Positions 27,833 to 37,099 of a DNA stretch of 64,000 nt are shown here, one piece after another. Source of the DNA: Exiguobacterium oxidotolerans JCM 12280 (lineage in GTDB: Bacteria > Bacillota > Bacilli > Exiguobacteriales > Exiguobacteriaceae). The stretch spans positions 1,963,001 through 2,027,000 of the forward strand of contig NZ_JNIS01000001.1 in the NCBI RefSeq assembly GCF_000702625.1, read 5' to 3'. Positions within the stretch are counted from its first letter, which is position 1; each line of letters begins with the position of its first letter. Under the pieces are notes generated by a model. That model did no database searches. It saw nothing but the letters and a program-made list of their open reading frames with translations, and had not been told where the DNA came from. A program made the translations under genes and the position numbers.

Positions 27833-29001
27833 CCGACCAGACGTTAGAACAAATCTTTGAAGAGCAATTCGGTGTACAGGCGACACATCGCTTTTTTGCG
27901 CCAGGGCGTATCAATTTGATTGGAGAGCATACGGACTATAACGGAGGTCATGTGTTTCCATGTGCCTTGACGCTTGGGACGCATGCGATTGCCCGAAAAC
28001 GCGATGATGCAACGTGTCGTTTCTATTCACTCAACTTCGAAGCAGACGGCATCATCGAAGTCGGATTAGACGACTTGACCCATAATCCGCAAGACGGTTG
28101 GACGAATTATGCCAAAGGAATGGTGCACGTCCTTCGCGAAGCGGGTTACGCCATCACGTCAGGATTTGATGTTTTAATCAAGGGCGATATTCCGAACGGA
28201 GCAGGGTTGTCTTCGTCTGCTTCACTCGAACTCGTCATCGGTGTGATGCTCGAGCGTCTCTATGACTTATCGCTTGACCGGGTCGAACTCGTGAAATTCG
28301 GTCAGCAAGTCGAAAATCATTACATCGGCGTCAACAGTGGCATCATGGATCAGTTTGCAATCGGGATGGGACAGGCAGGATCAGGATTACTCCTTGACTG
28401 CCAAACGCTTGACTACACGTATGCGCCGCTCGACTTGACGGGTTATACGATCATCATCATGAACACGAACAAGCGGCGGGAACTCGCCGATTCAAAATAC
28501 AACGAGCGGCGTGCAGAATGTGAACAGGCGCTCGAACAGTTACAGCAAGTCCGTCCGTATGCAACGCTCGGAGATTGGTCGATGGCAGAATTCGAAACCG
28601 TCACACTCGACGACGAACGCTTGATGCGTCGGGCACGCCATGCGATTTCTGAAAATGAGCGGACGTTACAAGCCCTAGAAGCACTACAAGCAGGGCAACT
28701 CGAGGAATTCGGAGAATTGATGAATGCGTCGCACCGGTCACTCCAACACGATTATGAAGTGACAGGGCAAGAACTCGACGCGTTGGTCGAAGCGGCTTGG
28801 GCACAACCGGGTGTCCTTGGGGCACGGATGACAGGAGCCGGCTTTGGTGGCTGTGCGATTGCAATCGTTGAAACGTCAACAGTCGACCGATTCATCGATG
28901 CCGTCGGACAGCGCTATGAAAGCCGGATCGGTTATCCGGCAACGTTCTACACGGCGACTGTCGGAGACGGAGCACGTGAAGTCGAACGGGAGGTCATCTA
29001 A
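27829..29001 (+). CDS. galK: galactokinase
   Basis: 390-residue GHMP kinase that phosphorylates galactose with ATP to galactose-1-phosphate. The galactokinase signature [15 protein letters not shown], the ATP loop [16 protein letters not shown], catalytic Asp in [13 protein letters not shown] and the C-terminal [12 protein letters not shown] motif are all present. It overlaps the alpha-galactosidase stop by four bases, and galE begins one base after its stop, which indicates translational coupling. Confidence 0.96.
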   Translation: MTDQTLEQIFEEQFGVQATHRFFAPGRINLIGEHTDYNGGHVFPCALTLGTHAIARKRDDATCRFYSLNFEADGIIEVGLDDLTHNPQDGWTNYAKGMVHVLREAGYAITSGFDVLIKGDIPNGAGLSSSASLELVIGVMLERLYDLSLDRVELVKFGQQVENHYIGVNSGIMDQFAIGMGQAGSGLLLDCQTLDYTYAPLDLTGYTIIIMNTNKRRELADSKYNERRAECEQALEQLQQVRPYATLGDWSMAEFETVTLDDERLMRRARHAISENERTLQALEALQAGQLEEFGELMNASHRSLQHDYEVTGQELDALVEAAWAQPGVLGARMTGAGFGGCAIAIVETSTVDRFIDAVGQRYESRIGYPATFYTATVGDGAREVEREVI

Positions 29002-29002
29002 T

Positions 29003-29995
29003 ATGGCCGTACTAGTTGTCGGTGGGGCCGGCTATATCGGCTCCCATGCCGTTTATCAGTTGATTGATGCTGGAAAAGACGTCGTCGTCATTGATCATTT
29101 ACAGGCAGGTCACAAGAAGGCGGTCCATCCGCAAGCCCGTTTATACGAAGGTGATATTCGCGACCGGTCGTTCCTTGACCATGTCTTTACAGAAGAGACG
29201 ATTGAACAGGTCGTTCACTTCGCCGCCTTTTCGTTAGTCGGGGAGTCGATGGAACAGCCATTAAAGTATTTCAATAATAATGTCTACGGAACAGAAGTCT
29301 TACTCGAAGCAATGGTCGCGCATGACATCAAACAAATCGTCTTCTCCTCGACGGCAGCGACATACGGCGAGCAGGAAACGATGCCGATTCTCGAGACAGC
29401 AGTGACGAATCCGACGAATACGTATGGTGAAACGAAATTGATGATGGAGAAGATGATGAAATGGTGCGAACAAGCACATGGTCTTCGTTATGTGGCGTTA
29501 CGCTACTTCAACGTCGCTGGAGCACGCGCGACAGGAGAAATCGGGGAGGATCACACACCAGAAACTCACCTCGTGCCGCTCGTCCTTGAAGTCGCAAACA
29601 ATCAGCGGTCTGTCATCTCGATTTATGGGGACGACTACGCGACACCGGACGGGACATGCATCCGGGATTACATTCATGTCGAAGATTTGATTGATGCCCA
29701 TATTCTCGCACTCGATTACTTACAACAAGGACACGCGAGTGACGTCTTTAACCTCGGTTCGAGCAACGGATTTTCCGTCCGCGAAATCATCGAAGCAGCA
29801 CGCCGGGTGACAAAACATCCGATTCCGGAACAAGTCGTCGCTAGACGTGCCGGTGATCCGAGTACGTTAATCGCAGGATCAGAAAAAGCAAAACGTGTTC
29901 TCGGCTGGTCACCGCGTCGGACGGACATCGACCAAATCATCCGTGATGCCTGGAACTGGCACGAACGCCGTCCGAACGGCTATCAGACAACATAA
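29003..29995 (+). CDS. galE: UDP-glucose 4-epimerase
   Basis: 330-residue short-chain dehydrogenase-type epimerase interconverting UDP-galactose and UDP-glucose with tightly bound NAD. The Rossmann motif GGAGYIGSH is at residues 7-15. Catalytic Ser (SSTAATYGE) and the Tyr-x3-Lys pair (YGETK) are seen. The family end segment with WSPRRTDIDQIIRDAWNWH is present. The frame runs upstream to 28844 inside galK, but GGGAGGTCATCTAAT places the start at ATG 29003. Confidence 0.95.
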   Translation: MAVLVVGGAGYIGSHAVYQLIDAGKDVVVIDHLQAGHKKAVHPQARLYEGDIRDRSFLDHVFTEETIEQVVHFAAFSLVGESMEQPLKYFNNNVYGTEVLLEAMVAHDIKQIVFSSTAATYGEQETMPILETAVTNPTNTYGETKLMMEKMMKWCEQAHGLRYVALRYFNVAGARATGEIGEDHTPETHLVPLVLEVANNQRSVISIYGDDYATPDGTCIRDYIHVEDLIDAHILALDYLQQGHASDVFNLGSSNGFSVREIIEAARRVTKHPIPEQVVARRAGDPSTLIAGSEKAKRVLGWSPRRTDIDQIIRDAWNWHERRPNGYQTT

Positions 29996-30026
29996 GAGAG
30001 AGAATGGATTGAGGAGAGTGAAGGCG

Positions 30027-31523
30027 ATGAATGAACACATCAAACGATTGATTGAGCAAGCGATTGCTGAACATCTGATTGACGCAGAAGATGAAATCTA
30101 TGCGCGTAATCGAATTCTTGCGCTTGTCGGTCAGGCGGATTATACCGATCCAGGGACCGTTACAGCGGAACCGATTCCTGACATCCTCGAGGCGCTGGTG
30201 GAAGAAATGATCGCGTCCGGACGGCTTGCCGCACGACTCGACGAAAAAGAACGTTTTGCAGCTGAATTAATGGATGTGTTCGTTGATCGTCCTTCGACGA
30301 TCACGACGACGTTCAATCAGCTTTACAAAGAAAATCCGGTGCAAGCAACGGATTATTTCTATCAACTCAGTCAGGCGAGCAATTATATCCAGACGAAACG
30401 GATTGCGAAAAACATCCAGTACAAGGCAGCGACGACTTACGGAGAAATCGATATTACGATCAACTTATCGAAACCGGAAAAAGATCCACGCGAAATTGCG
30501 GCAGCTCGGACGGAACCTGTTGCAGCATCGACGTATCCAACGTGTTTGCTTTGTGTCGAGAACGTCGGTTATGCCGGACGCAGCAATCATCCGGCTCGGG
30601 CGAACCACCGGATCGTTCCGTTGACACTTCAAGGTGAGGCTTGGGCATTGCAGTATTCGCCATACGTCTACTACAACGAACACAGCATCATTTTGTCGCA
30701 GACGCACCGCGACATGGTAATCAACCGCGCCGCCTTTGAACGATTACTTGAATTCGTCGATCAATTCCCGCATTATTTTGCAGGGTCAAATGCTGATTTA
30801 CCAATCGTCGGCGGTTCGATTTTAACGCATGATCATTATCAAGGCGGACGTTATGAGTTCGCGATGGACCGGGCAACGATCCAAAGCCGGTTCGATTTGC
30901 CGCAACAACCGGATGTCAGTGGGCAAACGTTACACTGGCCGCTCAGCGTCATCCGCTTGAGCAGTAAGGATCGTCAGCAGTTACTTGCTGCCGCCGATGA
31001 TATCTATACGACATGGCTGACCTACAGTGATGCGGACCAAGACATCATCGCGATGACGGACGGCGTCCGCCATAACACCGTGACACCGATCGCCCGGATG
31101 CGAAACGGCAGCTATGAACTCGATCTCGTCTTACGAAACAATCGGACCTCTGTCGAACATCCAGATGGCATTTTCCATACGCACGCGGACATCCATCACA
31201 TCAAACGGGAAAATATCGGCTTGATTGAAGTGATGGGACTTGCCGTCTTACCGGCCCGGTTGCTGGAAGAGCTAAAACAGGTCGAACAGTTCATCGTCGG
31301 TGAAACGACGGACGTCTTGCCGGTACACCGGACTTGGGCGGAAGAGTTGAAGCAACAGTACACCGGTCAACCGGTCACATCTTACGTCGAACAAGCCGTG
31401 GCTGAGAAATTCGTCCGTGGACTCGAAGACTGCGGTGTCTTCAAACAAACGGAGGCAGGTCAAGCAGGACTTGCCAAATTTTTGCAGACGGTGACACGCC
31501 AAGTGGCAGGTGACCGGCGATGA
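30027..31523 (+). CDS. galT: galactose-1-phosphate uridylyltransferase, class II
   Basis: 498-residue enzyme transferring UMP from UDP-glucose to galactose-1-phosphate. It is of the longer Firmicute class II type, unrelated in length to the 350-residue E. coli class. The family segment NHPARANHRIVPL and the block GGSILTHDHYQGGRYEF are visible; HDHYQGG is the His-rich motif typical of this class. The start is ATG 30027, with GAGGAGAGTGAAGG upstream. The frame is open back into galE but without a better signal. Its stop overlaps the galM start (ATGA). Confidence 0.93.
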   Translation: MNEHIKRLIEQAIAEHLIDAEDEIYARNRILALVGQADYTDPGTVTAEPIPDILEALVEEMIASGRLAARLDEKERFAAELMDVFVDRPSTITTTFNQLYKENPVQATDYFYQLSQASNYIQTKRIAKNIQYKAATTYGEIDITINLSKPEKDPREIAAARTEPVAASTYPTCLLCVENVGYAGRSNHPARANHRIVPLTLQGEAWALQYSPYVYYNEHSIILSQTHRDMVINRAAFERLLEFVDQFPHYFAGSNADLPIVGGSILTHDHYQGGRYEFAMDRATIQSRFDLPQQPDVSGQTLHWPLSVIRLSSKDRQQLLAAADDIYTTWLTYSDADQDIIAMTDGVRHNTVTPIARMRNGSYELDLVLRNNRTSVEHPDGIFHTHADIHHIKRENIGLIEVMGLAVLPARLLEELKQVEQFIVGETTDVLPVHRTWAEELKQQYTGQPVTSYVEQAVAEKFVRGLEDCGVFKQTEAGQAGLAKFLQTVTRQVAGDRR

Positions 31524-32548
31524 CGTACGAGACACATCCAACAGAAGACGCGCGACTCGTGCGGCATCGCCTGATGCAACCGGACATGGAAGTCGAGATT
31601 TGGAATTACGGTGGGATCATCAACGACGTCCAGGTCAAAAATCGAACGGGCAAGCTGGAGAGTGTCGTGCTGGGCTTTGATACACTGGCTGCTTACAAAG
31701 AACATTCGCCGTATTTCGGAGCAATCGTCGGCCGGGTCGCGGGACGGATTGGGCAAGCCCGTTTTTCAATTGCTGAACAAACTTATCACCTTGCGGCAAA
31801 TGACGGAACGAATCACTTACATGGCGGCACGCACGGCTTCGATCAAGTCTTCTTTGATGTCATCGAAGCAACGGAACAACTGTTGCACTTACGGACGCTC
31901 AGTCCGGATGGTTGCGAAGGGTATCCCGGAAATGTAACCGTGGATGTCATCTACCGGCTAAACGGAACAGCATTGACGTTGTCGATTGAAGCAACGACGG
32001 ATCAGACGACACCATTGAACGTGACGAATCACACGTACTGGAACCTGTCCGGCAACTTACAACGCGATATTCTGGATCATCAGTTGACGTTACCGAGTTC
32101 GACCTATCTACCGCTTGGACCCGATCTGCTACCGACGGGGGAATTCCGTCCGGTCGACGGAACGGTCCTTGATTTTCAGACAGGGCGGTCGATTCGCAGT
32201 GGCGCTGAATCGGAAAGTGAAGAGACGGTCAATGCCGGGAATGGTTATGATCATCCGTTCGTCTTAGATGAAGGAGAAGGAAGCGCGCAACTTATTGATC
32301 CGGTATCAGGACGAACGTTACAGGTGACGACGAATCAGCCGGTCGTCGTCTTATACACGGGAACACAACTCTTGACCGACTATACGGTTCGTGGTGTTCC
32401 GTCCCGTCCGTCGCTCGGTCTTTGTCTTGAGGCACAAGTCCATCCGAATGCTGTCAATGAATCCCGTTTTCCATCGATTCTCGTCGAACCGGGTGCGATG
32501 TACCAGTGGGAGACGACATATCGGTTTGGGGTCAGTGATGTAAACTGA
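31520..32548 (+). CDS. galM: aldose 1-epimerase (mutarotase)
   Basis: 342-residue mutarotase that converts beta- to alpha-galactose for GalK. The acid/base His residues lie in NHLHGGTHGFD and NVTNHTYWNLSG, and the catalytic Glu near the end in CLEAQVHPNA. It is coupled to galT by a four-base overlap and is the last gene of the galactoside operon. The Leloir pathway in this operon is thereby complete from hydrolysis to UDP-glucose, apart from phosphoglucomutase. Confidence 0.93.
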   Translation: MTYETHPTEDARLVRHRLMQPDMEVEIWNYGGIINDVQVKNRTGKLESVVLGFDTLAAYKEHSPYFGAIVGRVAGRIGQARFSIAEQTYHLAANDGTNHLHGGTHGFDQVFFDVIEATEQLLHLRTLSPDGCEGYPGNVTVDVIYRLNGTALTLSIEATTDQTTPLNVTNHTYWNLSGNLQRDILDHQLTLPSSTYLPLGPDLLPTGEFRPVDGTVLDFQTGRSIRSGAESESEETVNAGNGYDHPFVLDEGEGSAQLIDPVSGRTLQVTTNQPVVVLYTGTQLLTDYTVRGVPSRPSLGLCLEAQVHPNAVNESRFPSILVEPGAMYQWETTYRFGVSDVN

Positions 32549-32597
32549 TTCCAGTAGGAGTCGAGGATGAATGTTTCCGCCCTCCATCAATCAAATG

Positions 32598-32637
32598 GCC
32601 GATGATTCCACTTTTCAGGGAATCATCGGCTATTTCT
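32598..32637 (+). terminator. terminator of the galactoside operon
   Basis: Long stem GCCGATGATTCC / GGAATCATCGGC (32598-32609 and 32619-32630). The T-tract is weak (TATTTCT), so leaky termination is possible. Confidence 0.7.
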
Positions 32638-32862
32638 ATGCAACTTCTTATAGGTCAAGATCGTTTAGTGCTTGCTCGAGGATCGCCTTCCGCCCGTGGA
32701 AAGCGAAGTCTCGCATGAGAATCAACAAACCGCGAATGATCTTTAGCTTGTCTCCATTTCATGTTGTGTTAATCTCGATGACTCATGCCTCAACCGAGAA
32801 ACACATATGAACAAAAGGCTGATTGTTCATCAACCGCGACGTAATGAATGCCGTGTCTACGT
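32638..32862. other. intergenic stretch with a possible decayed coding remnant
   Basis: No intact gene. On the minus strand a frame ending near 32646 reads GDKLKIIRGLLILMRDF and then AFHGRKAILEQALNDLDL before a stop, and looks like the C-terminus of a helical protein. It is interrupted upstream by two in-frame stops and has no start or ribosome site. I cannot assign a family; it may be a gene remnant or chance. Confidence 0.25.
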
Positions 32863-32914
32863 GAAAACCCGAGTGCTCCGTTTCTTGTTAGAAAACGGAG
32901 TCGCTCGGGTTTTC
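32863..32914. terminator. terminator of ogt (minus strand)
   Basis: Nested stems GAAAACCCGAG / CTCGGGTTTTC and CTCCGTTT / AAACGGAG. A T-run follows on the minus strand. The hairpin is symmetrical and could act in both directions. Confidence 0.8.
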
Positions 32915-32916
32915 GA

Positions 32917-33432
32917 TTACATCGAGTTCGGACGGATTTCCTGCTCTAAGGCAAGCAAACGGCGTTTCATGTTCAATCCACCCCAGTAGCCGATCAAATC
33001 ACCATTCTTGCCGACGATCCGGTGACAGGGGATGACCAACAGCAACCGGTTTTTCCCGATTGCCGTCCCAACGGCTCGGATGGCACGAGGGCGTGCGACG
33101 GCCGCTGCAATCTCGGAATACGTTGCCGTGCTTCCGTATGGGACAGCTTGCAAGGCTTGCCAGACATCAAGCTGGAACGGTGTCCCGATTGGATGAAGCG
33201 GCAGTGTAAAGGCCGTCTGCTCTCCCTGCAAATAACCGAGCAGTTGCTCCCGATACGGGTTGATTCTTGAATCGTCAATTAGGACTTCAGCCCGCGGGAG
33301 GTACTTTCGTTTCCAGTCCTCAAACAGTTCGGACGGTTCGTCAAACGCACCGACATAACAGAGACCGTCTGGCGTCGCGGCAATCGGAAAGCAATGGTGC
33401 TCCCATTCGAGTTTCGTGAAGTAAAGTTCCAT
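32917..33432 (-). CDS. ogt: methylated-DNA--protein-cysteine methyltransferase
   Basis: 171-residue repair protein that transfers the alkyl group of O6-methylguanine onto its own cysteine. The acceptor motif IPCHRIVGKNG and the preceding helix-turn-helix (TATYSEIAAAVARPRAIRAVG) are intact. The N-terminal extension typical of Ogt proteins is present. The start is ATG at 33430-33432, with AAGGAGCAA upstream; the frame is open eight codons further. It lies 33 bp downstream of the E3 gene on the same strand and may be read through from that operon. Confidence 0.93.
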   Translation of the reverse strand: MELYFTKLEWEHHCFPIAATPDGLCYVGAFDEPSELFEDWKRKYLPRAEVLIDDSRINPYREQLLGYLQGEQTAFTLPLHPIGTPFQLDVWQALQAVPYGSTATYSEIAAAVARPRAIRAVGTAIGKNRLLLVIPCHRIVGKNGDLIGYWGGLNMKRRLLALEQEIRPNSM

Positions 33433-33465
33433 CGGGCGTTGCTCCTTCAAAAACAAGTAGTATGG

Positions 33466-34869
33466 TTACGTGTTCGAGAAGACGGCTTGCTGGCGTGGTG
33501 GAAGGTGGATTGCTTGCCCGACCAGTGCTTCGAGTGCTTCCGTCAACGCTTCGTTGCGACTCGGGTGTGCTTGGACCGGAAAACGTAAATCCTCTTGTTT
33601 TGCGGCCATTTCCAGTGCAAGCGCAAACGTACCGGCGAGTTCCAGGGCACCGTCCCCGATCATATGAATGCCTAAAATCAGTGATGTCTTTGCGTCCGAG
33701 ACGACCTTGATGAAGCCACTGCCCGCATCGATGCTACTCGCTCCGTTTGCCGTCAATGGGAACTGTCCGACTTGCACCGTGTGACCGGCGTCGGTCGCCG
33801 CTTGTTCCGTCAAGCCGATGGAAGCGATTGGTGGAAGTGAGCGGACGATCGTCGGGAAGTAAGGAATCATCGTATCAGGTGAAGCGCCACCGAGATGTTC
33901 CGCCGTCCGTTTTGCTTCATGGATCGCCCGCGTCGCGAGTTGCGGACCCGGTGTGACGTCTCCAATCGCATAAATATGGGGGAAGTTTGTTCGACCAAGC
34001 GCATCTACGACAAGTGTTGCATCCTCGTTTAACGTCAGACCAAGCCGGTCGACACCTAAATCAAGTGTATTCGCCACGCGTGGCAACGAGTGGAAGAGGT
34101 AACTGGCCTGGACCGTTTTTTCTTGTTCCGCCTTGACGATTGTGACGTCGACATGCGTATCCGTCGGTGTTATCGTCGTCACGGTGCCGCTGACAAGTGT
34201 GATTTTTTGTTTTTTGAATGTCCGCTTTAATTCTTTTTCGAGACTCATGTCGAGCCCGAAGCCGTCAGCGATCAACGTCACGTCTGTCCCGAGTGCTTGA
34301 AAACTCATCGCCGCTTCAATCGCGATGTAATCGTTCCCGATGATGATCAGGCTCTCCGGTAACTCCTGTAATTGATACAGTTGTTCCGCGTTCAAGAGAA
34401 CGGATGATTCTTCCCGGATGCTGTGGCTGCCGGTTGCGATGACGACATCTTGAAAACGATACGTATCGAACTGATGTCCTTGTTCGACACCGATCCGGTC
34501 GTTTGAGAGGAAGGACGCAGACCCGGTCACGTATTCAATATCGTTTGCTTTACAAAGCGCTTCGACGCCTTGGCGCAGCTTCGTCACGACGTGATCCCGG
34601 TAGTTCGCTAACTGGCTGAAGTCATGCGTCGTGTCGACGGAAAAGCCGAGTGCCGACAAGTGTGAGAGACGTGTCCGCTCCTGCGCGGCATGCGCCAATA
34701 CTTTCGACGGAATACATCCGACGTTCAAGCATGTTCCGCCAAGCCGTTCCCGTTCAATCAATGTGACGTCGCGTCCAAGCTGTTTCGCCCGAATCGCAGC
34801 TGTGTAACCAGCCGGGCCACCGCCGAGAATGATAAGGTCACGCTCTTGTGTCAGTTCTCCTACGACCAT
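33466..34869 (-). CDS. dihydrolipoyl dehydrogenase (E3) of 2-oxoacid dehydrogenase complex
   Basis: 467-residue FAD disulfide oxidoreductase that reoxidises lipoyl groups with NAD. FAD motif GGGPAGYTAAIRAKQLG, redox-active cysteines in GGTCLNVGCIPSK, the second nucleotide motif GNDYIAIEAAMSF, and C-terminal His-Pro-x4-E (AHPSRNEALTEA) are all present. It is the last enzyme gene of the 2-oxoacid dehydrogenase operon, and its ATG directly abuts the E2 stop. The operon context makes it the dedicated E3 (bfmBC/lpdV type) and not the pyruvate dehydrogenase E3. Confidence 0.92.
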   Translation of the reverse strand: MVVGELTQERDLIILGGGPAGYTAAIRAKQLGRDVTLIERERLGGTCLNVGCIPSKVLAHAAQERTRLSHLSALGFSVDTTHDFSQLANYRDHVVTKLRQGVEALCKANDIEYVTGSASFLSNDRIGVEQGHQFDTYRFQDVVIATGSHSIREESSVLLNAEQLYQLQELPESLIIIGNDYIAIEAAMSFQALGTDVTLIADGFGLDMSLEKELKRTFKKQKITLVSGTVTTITPTDTHVDVTIVKAEQEKTVQASYLFHSLPRVANTLDLGVDRLGLTLNEDATLVVDALGRTNFPHIYAIGDVTPGPQLATRAIHEAKRTAEHLGGASPDTMIPYFPTIVRSLPPIASIGLTEQAATDAGHTVQVGQFPLTANGASSIDAGSGFIKVVSDAKTSLILGIHMIGDGALELAGTFALALEMAAKQEDLRFPVQAHPSRNEALTEALEALVGQAIHLPPRQQAVFSNT

Positions 34870-36087
34870 TTAAATCAACTCCATTAATAAAGTAGTCGGT
34901 TGTTCAATCAGACCGGCGAAGCGATTCGTGAAGGCGACGGCCGTCGCTCCGTCCGCGACGCGGTGATCAAACGACATCGAGACGTTCATCATCGAGCGGA
35001 CGACGATTTGATCGTTTTCATCGACGCAAGCTCGTTTTTTTGTTTTATGAAAAGCGATCAGGGCGGTCTCCGGGTAGTTGATGATGGGCGTCGCACCGGT
35101 ACTGCCGAGCGGTCCGACATTACTCATCGTGAACGTGCTCGCTTTTAAGTCGCCCGCCCGCAACTCGTTTGTTTTCGCCCGTGTCTGCAGTCCGGCGAGT
35201 TGTTCATGTAACACGCGGAGTGAGAGCTGGTCGGCTTGACGGACGACAGGGACGATTAAGCCGTCTTCCGTTTCCGTCGCGATGCCGATATGGTACTCCT
35301 GCTCTAAAATGATTTGATCATTGGCTTCATCCAGTTTGGCATTGAAGACCGGGAAGTCTTTTAAGGCAACGACAAGTGCCTTGACGAAGAAGGCATTGAC
35401 ACTGATCGGTGTCCCGTTCGCTTTTAGTTCTGCCCGCAGTACGAGGAGACGTGTCATGTCGATTTCTTCAAAGTGCGTGACATGAGGAATCGTAAAGAGC
35501 GATTGCGTCATCTTCTTCGCAATCTGTTTGCGGATTCCACGAAACGGTAAAGTCACCGGATTAGCTGGAGAATGTCCTGTTTCAGGAGCTGCTTTGACTT
35601 CGGGTGTTTCCGTTTCCGTTTTCGGTGATACGGGTTCTGGCTGGGCGACGAACTGCAAAACATCTTCTTCCGAAACGCGTCCGGATGGGTCCGATGCAGG
35701 TACTTGTTCGATATCAATTCCGTGATCGCGAGCGATTTTTCGTGTGTACGGTGTCGCGAGGACACGGCGCGTCTGTACGGCAAGCGGTGTTCGCGCGTTC
35801 ACGACAGGACGCGATGACTCGGTGACGGTTTCAGGTGTTGCCGCTTCCTCGTCACCGGATTCAATCAGAAGGAGCGTCGTTCCGACCGTGACAGTCTGTC
35901 CAATCGGAATTAAGATGTCCTTGATGACGCCGGAAACCGGTGCCGGCAGTTCAGCGACCATCTTATCGGTCGATACTTCGACAACCGGTTGATCAAGTGT
36001 CACATGATCGCCGATCTTGACGAGGTAATGGGCGATTTCGCCTTCCGTCATGCCTTCTCCGACATCATGTAGTTTCACTTCAGTCAT
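34870..36087 (-). CDS. dihydrolipoamide acyltransferase (E2), branched-chain type
   Basis: 405-residue E2 core. The N-terminal lipoyl domain has the lipoyl-Lys motif STDKMVAELPAP near residue 42. A peripheral subunit-binding domain follows (TPYTRKIARDHGIDIEQVPAS, about 112-150). The acyltransferase domain has the catalytic motif FDHRVADGATA. A Pro/Glu-rich linker joins the parts. Branched-chain 2-oxoacid specificity is inferred from the adjacent leucine-type dehydrogenase. The start is ATG 36085-36087, with AAGGAGCTG on the minus strand. Confidence 0.9.
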   Translation of the reverse strand: MTEVKLHDVGEGMTEGEIAHYLVKIGDHVTLDQPVVEVSTDKMVAELPAPVSGVIKDILIPIGQTVTVGTTLLLIESGDEEAATPETVTESSRPVVNARTPLAVQTRRVLATPYTRKIARDHGIDIEQVPASDPSGRVSEEDVLQFVAQPEPVSPKTETETPEVKAAPETGHSPANPVTLPFRGIRKQIAKKMTQSLFTIPHVTHFEEIDMTRLLVLRAELKANGTPISVNAFFVKALVVALKDFPVFNAKLDEANDQIILEQEYHIGIATETEDGLIVPVVRQADQLSLRVLHEQLAGLQTRAKTNELRAGDLKASTFTMSNVGPLGSTGATPIINYPETALIAFHKTKKRACVDENDQIVVRSMMNVSMSFDHRVADGATAVAFTNRFAGLIEQPTTLLMELI

Positions 36088-36099
36088 AAACTCAGCTCC

Positions 36100-37098
36100 T
36101 TAGAAGTCGACCGTCCGCGTAATCGCTTCAAGTACGCGGGCAGGTGTCGGAATATAGTGATCCTCTAGTGCGAACAACGGGACCGGGACATCAAATCCGG
36201 TCACACGGGCGATTGGTGCCCGCAAGTAGAGGAAGGATGTGTCATTAATCAAAGCAATCAAGTCTGTCCCGAGACCGCCCATCGCATGGGCCTCGTGGAT
36301 GATGACGACACGTCCTGTTTTTTGGACGGAGGCGGCGATTGTCTCTTGATCGAGCGGATAGAGTGTCCGCAGGTCGAGCACTTCACAGGAGAGCCCTTGT
36401 TTTTCTGCCTGTGCGGCTGCTTTTTGAGCGACTTGTACCATGCCCCCCCAAGCAATCAACGTGACATCTGCCCCTTCCGAGACGATGTGCGCTTTACCGA
36501 TTTCAATCGTATAGGCTTCGTTTGGAACGGGTTCCTTGAAAGCGCGATAGCTCCGCATCGATTCGAGGAACAAGACGGGGTCGGGGTCATCGATTGCAGC
36601 AAGTAACAGTCCTTTGGCGTCGTAAGGCGTCGCAGGACAGACGACCTTGAGTCCGGGCATCGAGGTGAATAAACTTTCCGTGCTGTCCGAATGGATTTCC
36701 GGGGCGCGGATGCCGGCACCATACGGCGCACGGATGACCATCGGTACGCTGTAGCGTCCCATCGTCCGCATCCGGATACGCGAGACGTGGGTCATGATTT
36801 GTTCATAAGCCGGATAAATGAATCCGAGAAATTGAATTTCGACGATCGGTTTAAAGCCATTGACGGCAAGTCCGACCGAGGTCCCGACAATCCCCGCTTC
36901 ACTGAGTGGGGTGTCGATGACACGGTCTTCGCCGAATTCAGCTTGCAGTCCGTCCGTTGCCCGGAAGACACCGCCGTTTTTCCCGACATCTTCGCCGAGG
37001 ACAAGCGTCGTGTCATCGGTCGCTAATTTAATTCGTAATGCATCCGTGACGGCTTGGATGAGTGTCATATCGGTTTGCTGATTGATTGGTGTCGCCAT
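36100..37098 (-). CDS. 2-oxoacid dehydrogenase E1 beta subunit
   Basis: 332-residue transketolase-type beta subunit. The typical start MTLIQAVTDALRIKLATDD, GEDVGKNGGVFRAT with the TPP-activating Glu, and the C-terminal transketolase domain with IIHEAHAMGGLG are present. It forms the alpha2-beta2 decarboxylase with the neighbouring alpha subunit. It starts with ATG 37096-37098 behind GAGGGGGAA, one base after the E1 alpha stop, so the two subunits are translationally coupled. Confidence 0.92.
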   Translation of the reverse strand: MATPINQQTDMTLIQAVTDALRIKLATDDTTLVLGEDVGKNGGVFRATDGLQAEFGEDRVIDTPLSEAGIVGTSVGLAVNGFKPIVEIQFLGFIYPAYEQIMTHVSRIRMRTMGRYSVPMVIRAPYGAGIRAPEIHSDSTESLFTSMPGLKVVCPATPYDAKGLLLAAIDDPDPVLFLESMRSYRAFKEPVPNEAYTIEIGKAHIVSEGADVTLIAWGGMVQVAQKAAAQAEKQGLSCEVLDLRTLYPLDQETIAASVQKTGRVVIIHEAHAMGGLGTDLIALINDTSFLYLRAPIARVTGFDVPVPLFALEDHYIPTPARVLEAITRTVDF

Positions 37099-37099
37099 G

